A DNA stretch of 64,000 bases. Source: Sinorhizobium saheli (lineage in GTDB: Bacteria > Pseudomonadota > Alphaproteobacteria > Rhizobiales > Rhizobiaceae). This document shows, one piece after another, positions 34,610-43,260 of this stretch (position 1 is the first letter of the stretch; each line of letters begins with the position of its first letter). The stretch is taken from positions 186,001 through 250,000 of the forward strand of contig NZ_LNQB01000073.1 in NCBI RefSeq assembly GCF_001651875.1, written 5' to 3'. A program made the translations under genes and the position numbers. The notes beneath the pieces were generated by a model. It was given only the letters and a program-made list of their open reading frames with translations, was not told where the DNA came from and did not search any database.

Positions 34610-34644
34610 TCAGGTGATTCCACCTGACTGCAAAATGATTTTTA
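34610..34644 (-). repeat. MITE-like repeat, family 1 (left-end fragment, inverted)
   Basis: The minus strand reads TAAAAATCATTTTGCAGTC, then AGGTGGAATCACCTGA, matching the left 35 bases of the full repeat. The TAA is the stop codon of the LysE family gene. Confidence 0.7.
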
Positions 34645-35277
34645 GCGGGCGTTCCAGCCCTGCCATAAGGTGAAGGCCGCGACGACGACCAGCAGGATAC
34701 CGGCGGCGCGGCCGATCGCGACCGTCGCGCCGGGACTGCCGACGATGAGATCGCGGCCACGGCCTGCGGCAAGCGCAAGGCCGCCATAGACCGCGAGTTG
34801 CGTCAGCGCGATCATCAGCGCCATGACTGCCGCCTGCGACCAGACCGGGCCGAACTGTGGCTTCAGGAACTGCGGATAGATGGCCAGCATGAAAAGGTAG
34901 GCCTTGGGGTTCATCACGCTCGTCAGTGCTCCCTGGCGAAAGCTTGCCCAGTGCGACAGCCGCCGCCCGCTCTCGACACTGCTGATGGTGATCGAACTGC
35001 GGAGGAGCGTCAGGCCGATCCAGGCGATATAGGCGGCGCCGGCGACAAGCAGCAGATCGAAGAGCTGCGGCACGAGATGCAGGACGACGCTGACGCCGAG
35101 GGCGCCATAGAGCGTGTGCAGCAGTCCGCCCGCCATGATCCCCGCCGTCGCCGAAAGGCCGGAGCTACGCCCGCCGGTCAGCGCATTGGCGAGAACGAAG
35201 ACCATGTCCATGCCGGGGACGATGATGATGCCGAAGAGAAGGGTGAAGAAGAGCCAGAGGTTTTCCGCGTAGGTCAT
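34642..35277 (-). CDS. LysE/RhtB family amino-acid exporter
   Basis: A 211-residue inner-membrane exporter with six predicted helices. The family motif is GMDMVFVLANALTGGRSSGLSATAGIMAGGL (the classic PGP-type loop appears as IVPGMDM), with MNPKAYLFMLAIYPQF in the middle. Substrates are usually amino acids or homoserine lactones. It is divergent from a WYL-domain regulator with a 131 bp shared promoter containing a palindrome (35356-35381), so that regulator probably controls it. Confidence 0.9.
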   Translation of the reverse strand: MTYAENLWLFFTLLFGIIIVPGMDMVFVLANALTGGRSSGLSATAGIMAGGLLHTLYGALGVSVVLHLVPQLFDLLLVAGAAYIAWIGLTLLRSSITISSVESGRRLSHWASFRQGALTSVMNPKAYLFMLAIYPQFLKPQFGPVWSQAAVMALMIALTQLAVYGGLALAAGRGRDLIVGSPGATVAIGRAAGILLVVVAAFTLWQGWNAR

Positions 35278-35355
35278 GTCAGTTGCTCATTGGTTTCGGA
35301 TAAGGTGCGAAAACCGGATTGCTGATTTTTCAATCCGTTGGCACATGCTATATCG

Positions 35356-35381
35356 CTGTCCAACTGACAGGGTCTTGTCAG
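35356..35381. promoter_or_regulatory. Overlapping inverted repeats between lysE-like and WYL regulator genes
   Basis: CTGTC-CAACT-GACAG (35356-35370) overlaps CTGACA-GGGTCT-TGTCAG (35364-35381). The perfect arms and position, 28-53 bp before the regulator start, suggest the operator of the adjacent regulator. Confidence 0.55.
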
Positions 35382-35408
35382 GAGCATTCGGGCGGTGGAG
35401 GTCCTGCC

Positions 35409-36122
35409 ATGCGCAAGGCATCGCGGCTTTTCGAGATCATCCAGATATTGCGGCTTGCCGGAAAGCCGGTGACCGCGGCCGAGATCGCCGAGGCTCTGGA
35501 GGTGACGCCGCGCTCGATCTATCGCGACATTGCCGCGTTGCAGGGGATGCGCGTGCCGATCGAGGGCGAACGCGGCATCGGCTATATCCTGCGGCCCGGC
35601 TTCGACCTGCCGCCGCTGATGTTCTCGATCGAGGAGACGGAGGCGATCGTGCTGGCGCTGGCCCTGCTCGCCCGAACCGGCGACGAGGAACTGAAGGCGG
35701 CGGCACGCCGCGTCAGCCAGAAGATCACCGGCGCCGTGCCGGAGCCCTTGCGCAAGACATTCCGCTCACAGGCGCTGCATGCCTGGGGCACGGTCGCCAC
35801 ACCGCCGCCGGCCGCCGATCTCGCCATGATCCGCCGCGCGATCCGCGACGAGCAGAAACTCGCGCTCGACTATCGCGACGAACTCGGACGGGCGACGGAA
35901 CGCACGGTCAGGCCGCTGGCACTGATCTATTATTCCGAACACGCGATGATGGTCGCCTGGTGCGAGTTGCGCCAGGACATCCGCAACTTTCGCGCCGACC
36001 GGGTGGAACATTGCGAGCCGCTCGGCGCCCATTTCCGCGGCGAAGGCAACCGGCTGCGGCAATTGTGGATTGCCGGGTGGAAGACGAACAGCGTCGAGCC
36101 TTTGGAGATGGGAGAGGTTTAA
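35409..36122 (+). CDS. YafY-type transcriptional regulator (HTH + WYL)
   Basis: A 237-residue regulator: an N-terminal winged HTH_11 (residues 5-60, VTAAEIAEALEVTPRSIYRDIAAL) and a C-terminal WYL ligand-binding domain (about 135-220; LALIYYSEHAMMVAWCELRQDIRNFRADR). WYL domains often sense nucleotides or small metabolites. The ATG at 35409 has GGAGG seven bases upstream. It is divergent from the LysE exporter, its likely target along with itself. Confidence 0.9.
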   Translation: MRKASRLFEIIQILRLAGKPVTAAEIAEALEVTPRSIYRDIAALQGMRVPIEGERGIGYILRPGFDLPPLMFSIEETEAIVLALALLARTGDEELKAAARRVSQKITGAVPEPLRKTFRSQALHAWGTVATPPPAADLAMIRRAIRDEQKLALDYRDELGRATERTVRPLALIYYSEHAMMVAWCELRQDIRNFRADRVEHCEPLGAHFRGEGNRLRQLWIAGWKTNSVEPLEMGEV

Positions 36123-36126
36123 AATA

Positions 36127-36262
36127 TCCGCCCCTCAACCGGCCTGCCGGCCACCTTCTCCCCGCAGGCGGGGCAAAGGGGACTCGCGGCGCCGCCCCGG
36201 TCCCTCTCCCCGTTCTTCCGCGTTCTTCCGGGGAGAGGGTTAGGGTGAGGGGCAATCCACCG
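36127..36262. repeat. Palindromic repeat, family 2
   Basis: Both modules are present: CTTCTCCCCGCAGGCGGGGCAAAGG, and CCCTCTCCCC...GGGGAGAGGGTTAGGGTGAGGGGCAAT. It fills the gap between the WYL regulator gene and the sodB terminator. The loop contains a short direct duplication (GTTCTTCC twice). Confidence 0.75.
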
Positions 36263-36314
36263 ACCTCCCCGCAAAGCACAACGCCAGCCATCAACTCAGT
36301 TACGAGCCTGCAAG

Positions 36315-36344
36315 CAAAAAGGCCCGGCGCAAGAGCCGAGCCTT
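36315..36344 (-). terminator. Rho-independent terminator of sodB
   Basis: On the minus strand AAGGCTCGGC-TCTTGC-GCCGGGCCTT is followed by a TTT run. One mismatch occurs in the stem. It lies 26 bp after the sodB stop. Confidence 0.75.
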
Positions 36345-36369
36345 CCTTCTGCAGCGAATGAAATCGCGT

Positions 36370-36972
36370 TTACTTCGTGGCCGTTTCGTAGAGTTCGAGC
36401 ACGTAGTCCCAGTTGATGAGATTGTCGACGAAGGCTTCGAGGTACTTCGGGCGGGCGTTGCGGTAGTCGATGTAGTAGGAGTGTTCCCAGACGTCGACGC
36501 CGAGGATCGGCGTTGCGCCGTGGACGAGCGGGTTCTCGCCGTTCGGGGTCTTCGAGATTTCGAGCTTGCCGTTCTTCACCGAAAGCCATGCCCAGCCGGA
36601 ACCGAACTGCGCGGTGCCGGCGGCGATGAAGTCGGCGCGGAACTTGTCGTATCCGCCGAGGTCCGACTTGATCGCGGCGTCGAGCCTGCCCGGCAGGCCG
36701 GTGCCGCCGCCGCCCTTCTTCATCCACTTCCAGAAGTGGACGTGGTTGTAGTGCTGGCCGGCATTGTTGAACAGCGGCTGATTGGTGCCGTAGGATTTCT
36801 TGACGATTTCCTCGAGCGAAAGGTTGGAAAGTCCGGCGTCTTCGGCGAGCTTGTTGCCGTTGGTCACATAGGCGAGGTGATGCTTGTCATGATGATATTC
36901 GAGCGTTTCGCGCGACATGTAGGGCGCGAGCGCGTCGTAGTCATAGGGAAGGTTCGGCAATTCAAAAGCCAT
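36370..36972 (-). CDS. sodB: Superoxide dismutase (Fe/Mn family)
   Basis: A 200-residue cytosolic enzyme that dismutates superoxide. The metal ligands are His27 (YHHDKHH), His77 (AGQHYNHVHFW) and the Asp and His of DVWEHSYYIDY. Gln73 in the N-terminal half is the outer-sphere residue arrangement of Fe-type enzymes, though rhizobial members can use Mn. There is no signal peptide. ATG 36972 begins MAFELPNLPYDYDAL, the standard family start, with AGGAG upstream. A clear terminator follows. Confidence 0.96.
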   Translation of the reverse strand: MAFELPNLPYDYDALAPYMSRETLEYHHDKHHLAYVTNGNKLAEDAGLSNLSLEEIVKKSYGTNQPLFNNAGQHYNHVHFWKWMKKGGGGTGLPGRLDAAIKSDLGGYDKFRADFIAAGTAQFGSGWAWLSVKNGKLEISKTPNGENPLVHGATPILGVDVWEHSYYIDYRNARPKYLEAFVDNLINWDYVLELYETATK

Positions 36973-37217
36973 TGTGGCATCTCCTCTTGCATGGATCTCG
37001 TGACGGAAATCTGTGAGCGGGAACATAGGCATCGCCTTGTCGCGAAGCAACCGATGCGGTGCCAAAATTTCCCTGACGCACGCAAAATACTTTCATCGCA
37101 CGAGCGCCGTCGGCGAGGGTCCCGCCGAGTGGCGCAGCGCAACTTTCTTCGCCTCTCTTCGTTTATACCCTGCCAACGACGCCTCTGCCGTCACGGGCCC
37201 CGGATTGGAGACAGGCA

Positions 37218-37628
37218 ATGGAGTTCCATCAGGGAAGGCTCATCGACCACGTGCATCTGCGCGTCAGGGATCTCGCCGCCAGCAGGCGCTTCTACAAGGC
37301 GGTGCTCGGCGCCCTCGGCCACCGCCCCACCTATGAGACCGACAAGCTCTTCGCCTTCGACGAATTCTTCGTCGACGCGGCGGATGACTACCGCACCCGC
37401 GTCCATCTGGCCTTCCAGGCGACCGGCCCGGACGCGGTGCATCGCTTCCACGACGCGGGCCTCGCCAATGGCGGCACCGATAACGGCGCGCCCGGCGAGC
37501 GCAGCTACCATCCGGGCTATTACGCCGCCTTCCTGCTTGATCCGGACGGCAACAATGTCGAGGCCGTCTATCACGGCCCGAGCACCCGTTCGGCACCCGA
37601 CGTCGTCGTGCGCCCGATCGAGAGTTGA
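37218..37628 (+). CDS. VOC family (glyoxalase-like) protein
   Basis: A 136-residue single VOC module pair: IDHVHLRVRDLAASRRFYKAVLGALG at the N-terminus, RVHLAFQA in the middle and FLLDPDGNNVEAVYHG near the C-terminus. The metal-ligand His and Glu positions are present. Substrate unknown. It is divergent from sodB and convergent with the aminotransferase gene (16 bp between stops). Confidence 0.88.
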   Translation: MEFHQGRLIDHVHLRVRDLAASRRFYKAVLGALGHRPTYETDKLFAFDEFFVDAADDYRTRVHLAFQATGPDAVHRFHDAGLANGGTDNGAPGERSYHPGYYAAFLLDPDGNNVEAVYHGPSTRSAPDVVVRPIES

Positions 37629-37644
37629 GCCCGGCGCGAAAGCC

Positions 37645-38526
37645 TCACAGGTCGCCGCTCGAATGCGCCCAGTCCATGTAGAGGTCGCGGGCCTTGGCGG
37701 TGATCGGGCCGGCCTCGAGGTTGCGTTCGTCGAGCCGGATCACCGGCAGCACCTTGGAGTAGTTGCCGGTGGTGAAGATCTCGTCGGCCGCCTCGAAGTC
37801 GGCCATGGTCAGCGTCGCTTCGATCACCTCGAAGCCGGCCTCGCGCAGGAGGCCGGTGACGCGCGCGCGGGTGATGCCGGCAAGGAAGGTCTTGTTCGCG
37901 GCCGGCGTGAAGACGACGCCGGCCTTCACCATGAAGATGTTGGAGGAGCCGGTCTCGGCGATGTTGCCGAGCATGTCGCGCACCAGCGCGTTGTCGAAGC
38001 CGCGCGAGCGCGCCTCCTGGAGAATGCGGGCGTTGTTGGGATAGAGGCAGCCGGCCTTGGCGTCCGTCGGCATGCATTCGATCGTCGGCCGGCGGAAGGG
38101 CGAGAGCGTCAGCGACGAGCCGGCATGGCCGTTGTTCATCGGCGCCTCGAACAGGCAGAGGGCGAAACGGGTCGATTCCGGGTCGACCGCGACGACGCTC
38201 CAGGAGCCGTGCTCGCCCCAATACATCGGCTTCACGTAGATCGCCGTCCTGCCGTCGAACTTCTTCACCCCTTCCCAGGTCAGCGCCTCGATCTCCTCGG
38301 CCGCCATCGTCGGCTTGAGGCCGAGCGCTTCCGCCGAACGGTTGACGCGCTGGCAGTGGAGATCGAGATCGGGCGCGATGCCGTCGAACCAGCGGGCGCC
38401 GTCGAACACGGTCGAGCCGAGCCACATCGCATGCGACGTCGGGCCGATCAGCGGCGGGTTGCCGGAGAGCCATTCGCCATCGACATAGGTCCAGGTGGTG
38501 GAGCGGGGGGATGTATCGACGGCCAT
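37645..38526 (-). CDS. Class IV aminotransferase (branched-chain aminotransferase-like)
   Basis: A 293-residue fold-type IV PLP enzyme. Near the middle, TDAKAGCLYPNNARILQEA holds the PLP-binding Lys, and AETGSSNIFMVKAGVVFTP the conserved Glu region. The N-terminal MWLGSTVFDGARWFDG matches the family. The likely reaction is transamination of branched-chain or related 2-oxo acids; D-amino acid or 4-amino-4-deoxychorismate activity cannot be excluded. Rhizobia carry several paralogues, so the ilvE name is withheld. Confidence 0.87.
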   Translation of the reverse strand: MAVDTSPRSTTWTYVDGEWLSGNPPLIGPTSHAMWLGSTVFDGARWFDGIAPDLDLHCQRVNRSAEALGLKPTMAAEEIEALTWEGVKKFDGRTAIYVKPMYWGEHGSWSVVAVDPESTRFALCLFEAPMNNGHAGSSLTLSPFRRPTIECMPTDAKAGCLYPNNARILQEARSRGFDNALVRDMLGNIAETGSSNIFMVKAGVVFTPAANKTFLAGITRARVTGLLREAGFEVIEATLTMADFEAADEIFTTGNYSKVLPVIRLDERNLEAGPITAKARDLYMDWAHSSGDL

Positions 38527-38670
38527 CGGCGTCTCCTTCTCGTCTCGTCACGCGCCGTCCCGGTGTAGCGGGAAAAAGCAGCACTGGGGTGAATGGGTCC
38601 ATCAAAAATTGTCATGAAGGCGATTCTGGAGCAGCGTGATAGGCCACGCCAGAACGACAAGGGGATACCG

Positions 38671-39711
38671 ATGAGAGCGATGTATTACGACGCCTTCGAA
38701 AAGACGCCGGAGGTGCGGACGTTGCCCGATCCGACGCCTACGGAGAACGGCGTCGTCATCAAGGTCGAGGCGACCGGGCTCTGCCGCAGCGACTGGCACG
38801 GCTGGATGGGGCATGACCCGGACATCCGCCTGCCGCATGTACCGGGCCACGAACTCGCGGGTACCATCGCCGCGGCCGGACGCGGCGTCGTGCGCTTCAA
38901 GGTCGGCGACCGGGTGACCGTGCCCTTCGTTTCCGGCTGCGGACGCTGCAACGAATGCCGCTCCGGCAACCAACAGGTCTGCGAGGCGCAGTTCCAGCCG
39001 GGCTTCACCCATTGGGGTTCCTTCGCCGAATATGTGGCGATCGACTTCGCCGACCAGAACCTCGTGCACCTGCCGGAAAGCATGGATTTCGCGACGGCCG
39101 CGAGCCTCGGCTGCCGCTTCGCCACCTCCTTCCGCGCGATCGCCGACCAGGCCCGCGTGGAAGGCGGCGAATGGGTGGCGGTGCACGGCTGCGGCGGCGT
39201 CGGGCTTTCGGCGATCATGATCGCCGCGGCGCTCGGCGCCAAGCCGATCGCGATCGACATCTCCGCGGAAAAGCTTGCCTTCGCCCGGAGCCTCGGCGCC
39301 GTCGCCGCGATCAACGGGCGCGACACCGACGACGTCGCCGGCGCCGTCAGGGAGATCACGCAAGGCGGCGCGCATGTCTCGATCGACGCGCTCGGCTCGC
39401 CCGTCACCTGCTTCAACTCGATCCGGAACCTGCGCCGCCGCGGCCGTCACGTCCAGGTCGGGCTGATGCTCGGCGAGCACGCCACGCCCCAGATCCCGAT
39501 GGCGCAGGTGATCGGCCATGAGCTCGAAATCTACGGCAGCCACGGCATGCAGGCCTGGCGCTACGACGCGATGCTGTCGATGATCGCCGCCGGCAAGCTC
39601 GAGCCGAGAAAGCTCATCGGCCGGGAGATTTCGCTGGACGAGGCCGTGCCGGCGCTTGTGGCGATGGACCGCGCGACCGACCTCGGGATAAGCGTGATCA
39701 CGCGGTTCTGA
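38671..39711 (+). CDS. Zinc-dependent alcohol dehydrogenase
   Basis: A 346-residue MDR enzyme. The catalytic zinc ligands are in [10 protein letters not shown] (Cys) and PGHELAG (His, Glu); the structural zinc site is [15 protein letters not shown]. The Rossmann fold shows [13 protein letters not shown] and binds NAD(P). The start at 38671 follows AAGGGG; a longer in-frame start at 38593 adds 26 residues lacking homology character. Substrate uncertain. A family 3 repeat follows. Confidence 0.92.
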   Translation: MRAMYYDAFEKTPEVRTLPDPTPTENGVVIKVEATGLCRSDWHGWMGHDPDIRLPHVPGHELAGTIAAAGRGVVRFKVGDRVTVPFVSGCGRCNECRSGNQQVCEAQFQPGFTHWGSFAEYVAIDFADQNLVHLPESMDFATAASLGCRFATSFRAIADQARVEGGEWVAVHGCGGVGLSAIMIAAALGAKPIAIDISAEKLAFARSLGAVAAINGRDTDDVAGAVREITQGGAHVSIDALGSPVTCFNSIRNLRRRGRHVQVGLMLGEHATPQIPMAQVIGHELEIYGSHGMQAWRYDAMLSMIAAGKLEPRKLIGREISLDEAVPALVAMDRATDLGISVITRF

Positions 39712-39744
39712 GGTGGCGACAGGGCGGCTCGGAAGGCCTCTAAA

Positions 39745-39912
39745 AAAGACCCCTCCCCAACCCCTCCCCACAGGTGGGAGGGGCTTAACCTGCCGCGCCG
39801 CTACTGCCTCGCTTGGTCGTAGCGGCAGGCTTCGAGCTTGGTGAATGGCAGTCGGGCGCAGCGGCGCCAAAGCCCCTCCCCCTTGTGGGGAGGGGTTGGG
39901 GAGGGGTCTTGC
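39745..39912. repeat. Repeat family 3 (about 165 bp, copy A)
   Basis: Outer arms AGACCCCTCCCCAACCCCTC and its inverse GGGGTTGGGGAGGGGTCTT enclose CACAGGTGGGAGGGGCTTAA, a CG-rich centre, TGGCAGTCGGGCGCAGCGGCGCCAAAG, and CCCTCCCCCTTGTGGGGAGG. The whole is a long imperfect palindrome. A second copy lies at 62949-63112. Confidence 0.8.
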
Positions 39913-39972
39913 ATGCGGATCGGAAGGGGTATTGCCGCCCGGATCACGCCGCACGGCGCCAGGTGAAGACGC

Positions 39973-40040
39973 TGCCCTCATCCGCCCGCCGGCACCCTCT
40001 CCCCGTCAGAACGGGGAGAGGACCAGGGTGAGGGGCAAAC
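39973..40040. repeat. Palindromic repeat, family 2 (partial)
   Basis: CTGCCCTCATCCGCCCGCCGGCACCCTCTCCCCGTC with the inverse GACGGGGAGAGG-type partner and AGGGTGAGGGGCAA. It lies 60 bp after the family 3 repeat. Confidence 0.65.
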
Positions 40041-40137
40041 CCGAGGAGAGCGGCAATTCTCCAGTCACCCGGGATTCCGATCGTTCCCTCGCGCTGGTAT
40101 CCTGACCGTGACCAAGGCGAATCAGGGAGGTCCCGTC

Positions 40138-40689
40138 ATGGCGCTTGCGGCCCAGGCCACGGAAAGCGAACTCTACCCGCCCGTTCTCGGCGCCAATCCG
40201 GCCCATCCGGGCGGCTGGCCGGTGCGCGTGATCGTGAGCTCGCAGACCGAGGCGCGGCACAATCGCGCCGTCTGGGCGCCGACGCATCTCATTTCCATCC
40301 GCGCGCCGGCGACACGGCTGCTGTCGATGATCGAGCTGCCGCCCGAGCGGCATCTGGAACTCTTTTTCGGTGACGCCACCGACCCGGATGCGCCGGACGC
40401 GGCGCGTGCCGAGGCGGTCGAGGCGACGTTCGCCTTCATCGACCGGCTGCCCGCGGATGCGCATCTGCTGATCCATTGTCTCCGGGGAATCGGCCGGTCG
40501 ACGGCGCTGACGCTCGGCGTGCTGGCGCGCTATATGTCCCCGGAACAGGCAGCGGCCGCCCTGCACGCGCTCCGGCCCGAGGCCAAGCCGAACCGGCACG
40601 TGGTGAACCTCTGCGACACGGTGCTCGGCCTCAAGGGCAAGCTCGCCAAACAGGCGCTGCGCTTCCCGGCAAAGGTCTGGAAAGGCTGA
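40138..40689 (+). CDS. Dual-specificity/tyrosine phosphatase-like protein
   Basis: A 183-residue protein with a cysteine-based phosphatase loop, HCLRGIGRST (HC-x5-R-S/T), preceded by ADAHLLI and with an upstream Asp-containing loop (FFGDATDPDAPDA) that could supply the general acid. The fold matches rhizobial tyrosine phosphatase-like proteins. ATG 40138 has GGGAGG seven bases upstream; the GTG at 40108 lacks that. Its substrate is unknown. Confidence 0.85.
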   Translation: MALAAQATESELYPPVLGANPAHPGGWPVRVIVSSQTEARHNRAVWAPTHLISIRAPATRLLSMIELPPERHLELFFGDATDPDAPDAARAEAVEATFAFIDRLPADAHLLIHCLRGIGRSTALTLGVLARYMSPEQAAAALHALRPEAKPNRHVVNLCDTVLGLKGKLAKQALRFPAKVWKG

Positions 40690-40838
40690 ACGAGGCAGGA
40701 TGACGAGAGGCATTGTGCAGCGCACAAAGTTTTGACATGATCCGCTAAAAAGAATGGAGAAAAGCGACACGTATCGTCGCAACAGCCATCGTCCGGCGCG
40801 CTGTTCCACCGCCGGCGGCGGAAAGACGGGAGAGTTCG

Positions 40839-41501
40839 ATGTCCTACGCGGCCTATGTGTTCGACGCCTACGGCACGCTTTTCGACGTGCATGCGGCCGT
40901 GCGCCGGCATGCGGAAGCGATCGGGCCGGACGGCCAGGCCTTTTCGGAGCTCTGGCGCGCCAAGCAGCTCGAATATTCCTGGGTGCGCTCGCTGATGGGC
41001 GCCTATGCGGATTTCTGGCAATTGACCGAGCAGGCGCTCGACTACGCGTTCGAGCGCTTTCCCTCGGCGGATCCGAAACTCAAGAAGCCGCTGCTCGACG
41101 CCTACTGGAAGCTCGACTGCTACCCGGAAGTGCCCGCCGTGCTCAGGGGCCTGAAGGAGCGCGGTGCCCGCATCGCCATCCTCTCCAACGGCTCGCCGGC
41201 GATGCTCGCCTCGGCGGTCAAGAATGCCGCGCTCGACATCATCATCGATGACGTTTTCTCGGTCGATACGGTCAGGACGTTCAAGACGGCACCCGCCGTC
41301 TATGATCTGGTGACGACCACCTACCGGCTCTATCCGCGCGCGGTCTCGTTCCAGTCGTCGAACCGCTGGGATATTGCCGGCGCGACGCGATTCGGCTTCC
41401 GTACGGTCTGGATCAACCGCGCCGACATGCCGGACGAGTACAAGGATCATGGGCCGTCGCTCATTCTCCCCTCGCTCGAAAGCCTGCAGTTCGGCATATG
41501 A
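40839..41501 (+). CDS. Haloacid dehalogenase, type II
   Basis: A 220-residue HAD-superfamily enzyme that hydrolyses L-2-haloacids. It has nucleophile Asp9 (VFDAYGTLFD), the haloacid-binding LWRAKQLEYSW segment with the conserved Arg, LSNGSPAML, the catalytic Lys in TFKTAPAVY and SSNRWDIAGA. These residues together are specific for 2-haloacid dehalogenases rather than phosphatases. It is followed after 12 bp by the tam gene. Confidence 0.92.
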   Translation: MSYAAYVFDAYGTLFDVHAAVRRHAEAIGPDGQAFSELWRAKQLEYSWVRSLMGAYADFWQLTEQALDYAFERFPSADPKLKKPLLDAYWKLDCYPEVPAVLRGLKERGARIAILSNGSPAMLASAVKNAALDIIIDDVFSVDTVRTFKTAPAVYDLVTTTYRLYPRAVSFQSSNRWDIAGATRFGFRTVWINRADMPDEYKDHGPSLILPSLESLQFGI

Positions 41502-41513
41502 AGGAGCACGCCG

Positions 41514-42314
41514 ATGTCCTGGTCGGCAGCGCAGTACGTCAAGTTCGAGGATGAACGTACGCGCCCGGCGCGCGATCTCCTGGCCCAGGTGCCCGAGCTG
41601 CCGGACGGGCCCGCCTTCGACTTGGGCTGCGGCCCGGCCAATTCGACGGAACTGATCCTCGCGCGATTTCCGGACAACCCGCTGACGGGGATCGACAGCG
41701 ACAAGGACATGCTGTCGGCGGCGCGCAAGCGGCTGCCGCATGTGCACTTCGAGAAGGCCGACCTCGGAAGCTGGGCGCCGCCGGCGGGGGCCGCGCTCTT
41801 CTTCGCCAACGCCGTCTTCCAATGGCTGCCGAAGCACATCGACGTTCTCGAGCGGCTCATGAACGCGCTCGCGCCCGGGGGAACGCTTGCGGTGCAGATG
41901 CCCGACAACCTTGACGAGCCGATCCACCGGCTGATGCAGGAAACGGCCGAAGAGCGGGCATTCGCCGAGACGTTCGCCGGCCGGGCGTTCCCGCGGGCGC
42001 CGCTTCCCGCGCCGAAGATCTATGTCGAGCGGCTCGCCGCGAAAGCGGCGCGCATCGACGTCTGGCACACGGCCTATTACCACCAGCTCGCCAGCGCCAA
42101 TGCCATCGTCGAATGGGTGAAGGGCACGGGCTTGCGCCCCTATCTCGACGCGCTGCCGAGCGAACGGCGGGCAGAGTACCTTGCCGCCTATGCCGAAAAG
42201 ATCCGCAAGGCCTACCCGGCGATGGCGCATGGCCGCGTGCTGCTGCGCTTTCCCCGGCTGTTCATCGTCGCGACGAGAACGGTCGATTCCCGTGCGTCCA
42301 GCCCGCCGGCTTGA
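41514..42314 (+). CDS. tam: Trans-aconitate 2-methyltransferase
   Basis: A 266-residue SAM-dependent methyltransferase that esterifies trans-aconitate, a by-product that inhibits aconitase. It starts MSWSAAQYVKFEDERTRPA, as in rhizobial Tam, and has the SAM motif FDLGCGPANSTELIL and LFFANAVFQWLPKH. The tail (VDSRASSPPA) is about ten residues longer than usual. It lies 12 bp after the dehalogenase gene, probably the same operon. Confidence 0.93.
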   Translation: MSWSAAQYVKFEDERTRPARDLLAQVPELPDGPAFDLGCGPANSTELILARFPDNPLTGIDSDKDMLSAARKRLPHVHFEKADLGSWAPPAGAALFFANAVFQWLPKHIDVLERLMNALAPGGTLAVQMPDNLDEPIHRLMQETAEERAFAETFAGRAFPRAPLPAPKIYVERLAAKAARIDVWHTAYYHQLASANAIVEWVKGTGLRPYLDALPSERRAEYLAAYAEKIRKAYPAMAHGRVLLRFPRLFIVATRTVDSRASSPPA

Positions 42315-42375
42315 AGCCTCGCCCGACCGCGACAAGTATAAGGGGTCTTCCCCTCCGTCCGATCGAGGAACCCCC

Positions 42376-43206
42376 ATGCACGCAGTCAGTTCCAACGGCG
42401 CCAATATTCCCGCTCTCGGCTTCGGCACCTTCCGAATGTCCGCAGCCGAAGTGCTGCGCATCCTGCCCGAGGCCCTGAGACTGGGCTTTCGCCATGTGGA
42501 TACGGCCCAGGCCTACGGCAACGAGGCCGAGGTGGGCGAGGCCATCCACGCGTCCGGCATCCCGCGCGCGGACATCTTCGTGACGACGAAGGTCTGGGTC
42601 GACAAGTATCGCCACGACGCCTTCATCGCCTCGGTCGACGAGAGCCTCAAGAAGCTCAGGACCGACCATGTCGATCTGTTGCTCCTGCACTGGCCGGGCG
42701 GCAGCGACGTGCCGATGGCCGAGCGCATCGGGACGCTCAACGAGGTCAGGAAGGCCGGCAAGGTGCGCCACATCGGCATCAGCAACTTCAACACCGCGCA
42801 GATGGAAGAGGCGACACGCCTGAGCGAGGCGCCGATCGCGACCAACCAGGTGGAATATCATCCCTATCTCGATCAGACGAAGCTGCTGCAGACGGCGCGC
42901 CGGCTCGGCATGTCGCTCACCGCCTATTATGCCATGGCCAACGGCAAGGTGCCCGCCGATCCGCTGCTTGCCGACATCGGCGCCCGCCACGGCAAGACGG
43001 CGGCGCAGGTGGCGCTGCGCTGGCTGGTGCAGCAGCCGGACGTGGTGGTGCTCTCAAAGACCGCGACGCAGGCGCGACTGAAGGAGAATTTTTCGATCTT
43101 CGACTTCGCCCTGACGCGCGAAGAGATGGCGGCCATCCGCCAGCTTGCGCGCCCGGACGGCCGGATCGTCAACCCTGCAGGCCTGGCGCCGGAGTGGGAT
43201 GTTTGA
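42376..43206 (+). CDS. Aldo/keto reductase
   Basis: A 276-residue TIM-barrel NADPH oxidoreductase. The tetrad residues are visible: Asp and Tyr in HVDTAQAYGNE, Lys in VTTKVW and His in LLLLHWPG. Cofactor-binding signatures are IGISNF and VVVLSKTATQARLKENF. It resembles 2,5-diketo-D-gluconate reductase-type enzymes. GAGGAA precedes ATG 42376. It probably belongs to the tam operon (61 bp gap). Confidence 0.92.
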   Translation: MHAVSSNGANIPALGFGTFRMSAAEVLRILPEALRLGFRHVDTAQAYGNEAEVGEAIHASGIPRADIFVTTKVWVDKYRHDAFIASVDESLKKLRTDHVDLLLLHWPGGSDVPMAERIGTLNEVRKAGKVRHIGISNFNTAQMEEATRLSEAPIATNQVEYHPYLDQTKLLQTARRLGMSLTAYYAMANGKVPADPLLADIGARHGKTAAQVALRWLVQQPDVVVLSKTATQARLKENFSIFDFALTREEMAAIRQLARPDGRIVNPAGLAPEWDV

Positions 43207-43221
43207 GAGAGCGCGAAAGTC

Positions 43222-43251
43222 ACCCCCTCCGGCCGGCAGGCCAGCGGGGGT
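43222..43251. terminator. Bidirectional terminator-like hairpin
   Basis: ACCCCC (43222-43227) pairs with GGGGGT (43246-43251); an inner GGCC-GGCA-GGCC stem lies in the loop. It sits between convergent aldo/keto reductase and DUF2267-like genes. T-runs are short. Confidence 0.5.
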
Positions 43252-43260
43252 TCTCGCGGT

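Noticed and set aside
40530-42461. Minus-strand frame of about 640 codons opposite the phosphatase-like, dehalogenase and tam genes
   Set aside because: It spans three real genes and their gaps, which only a GC-driven shadow frame would do.
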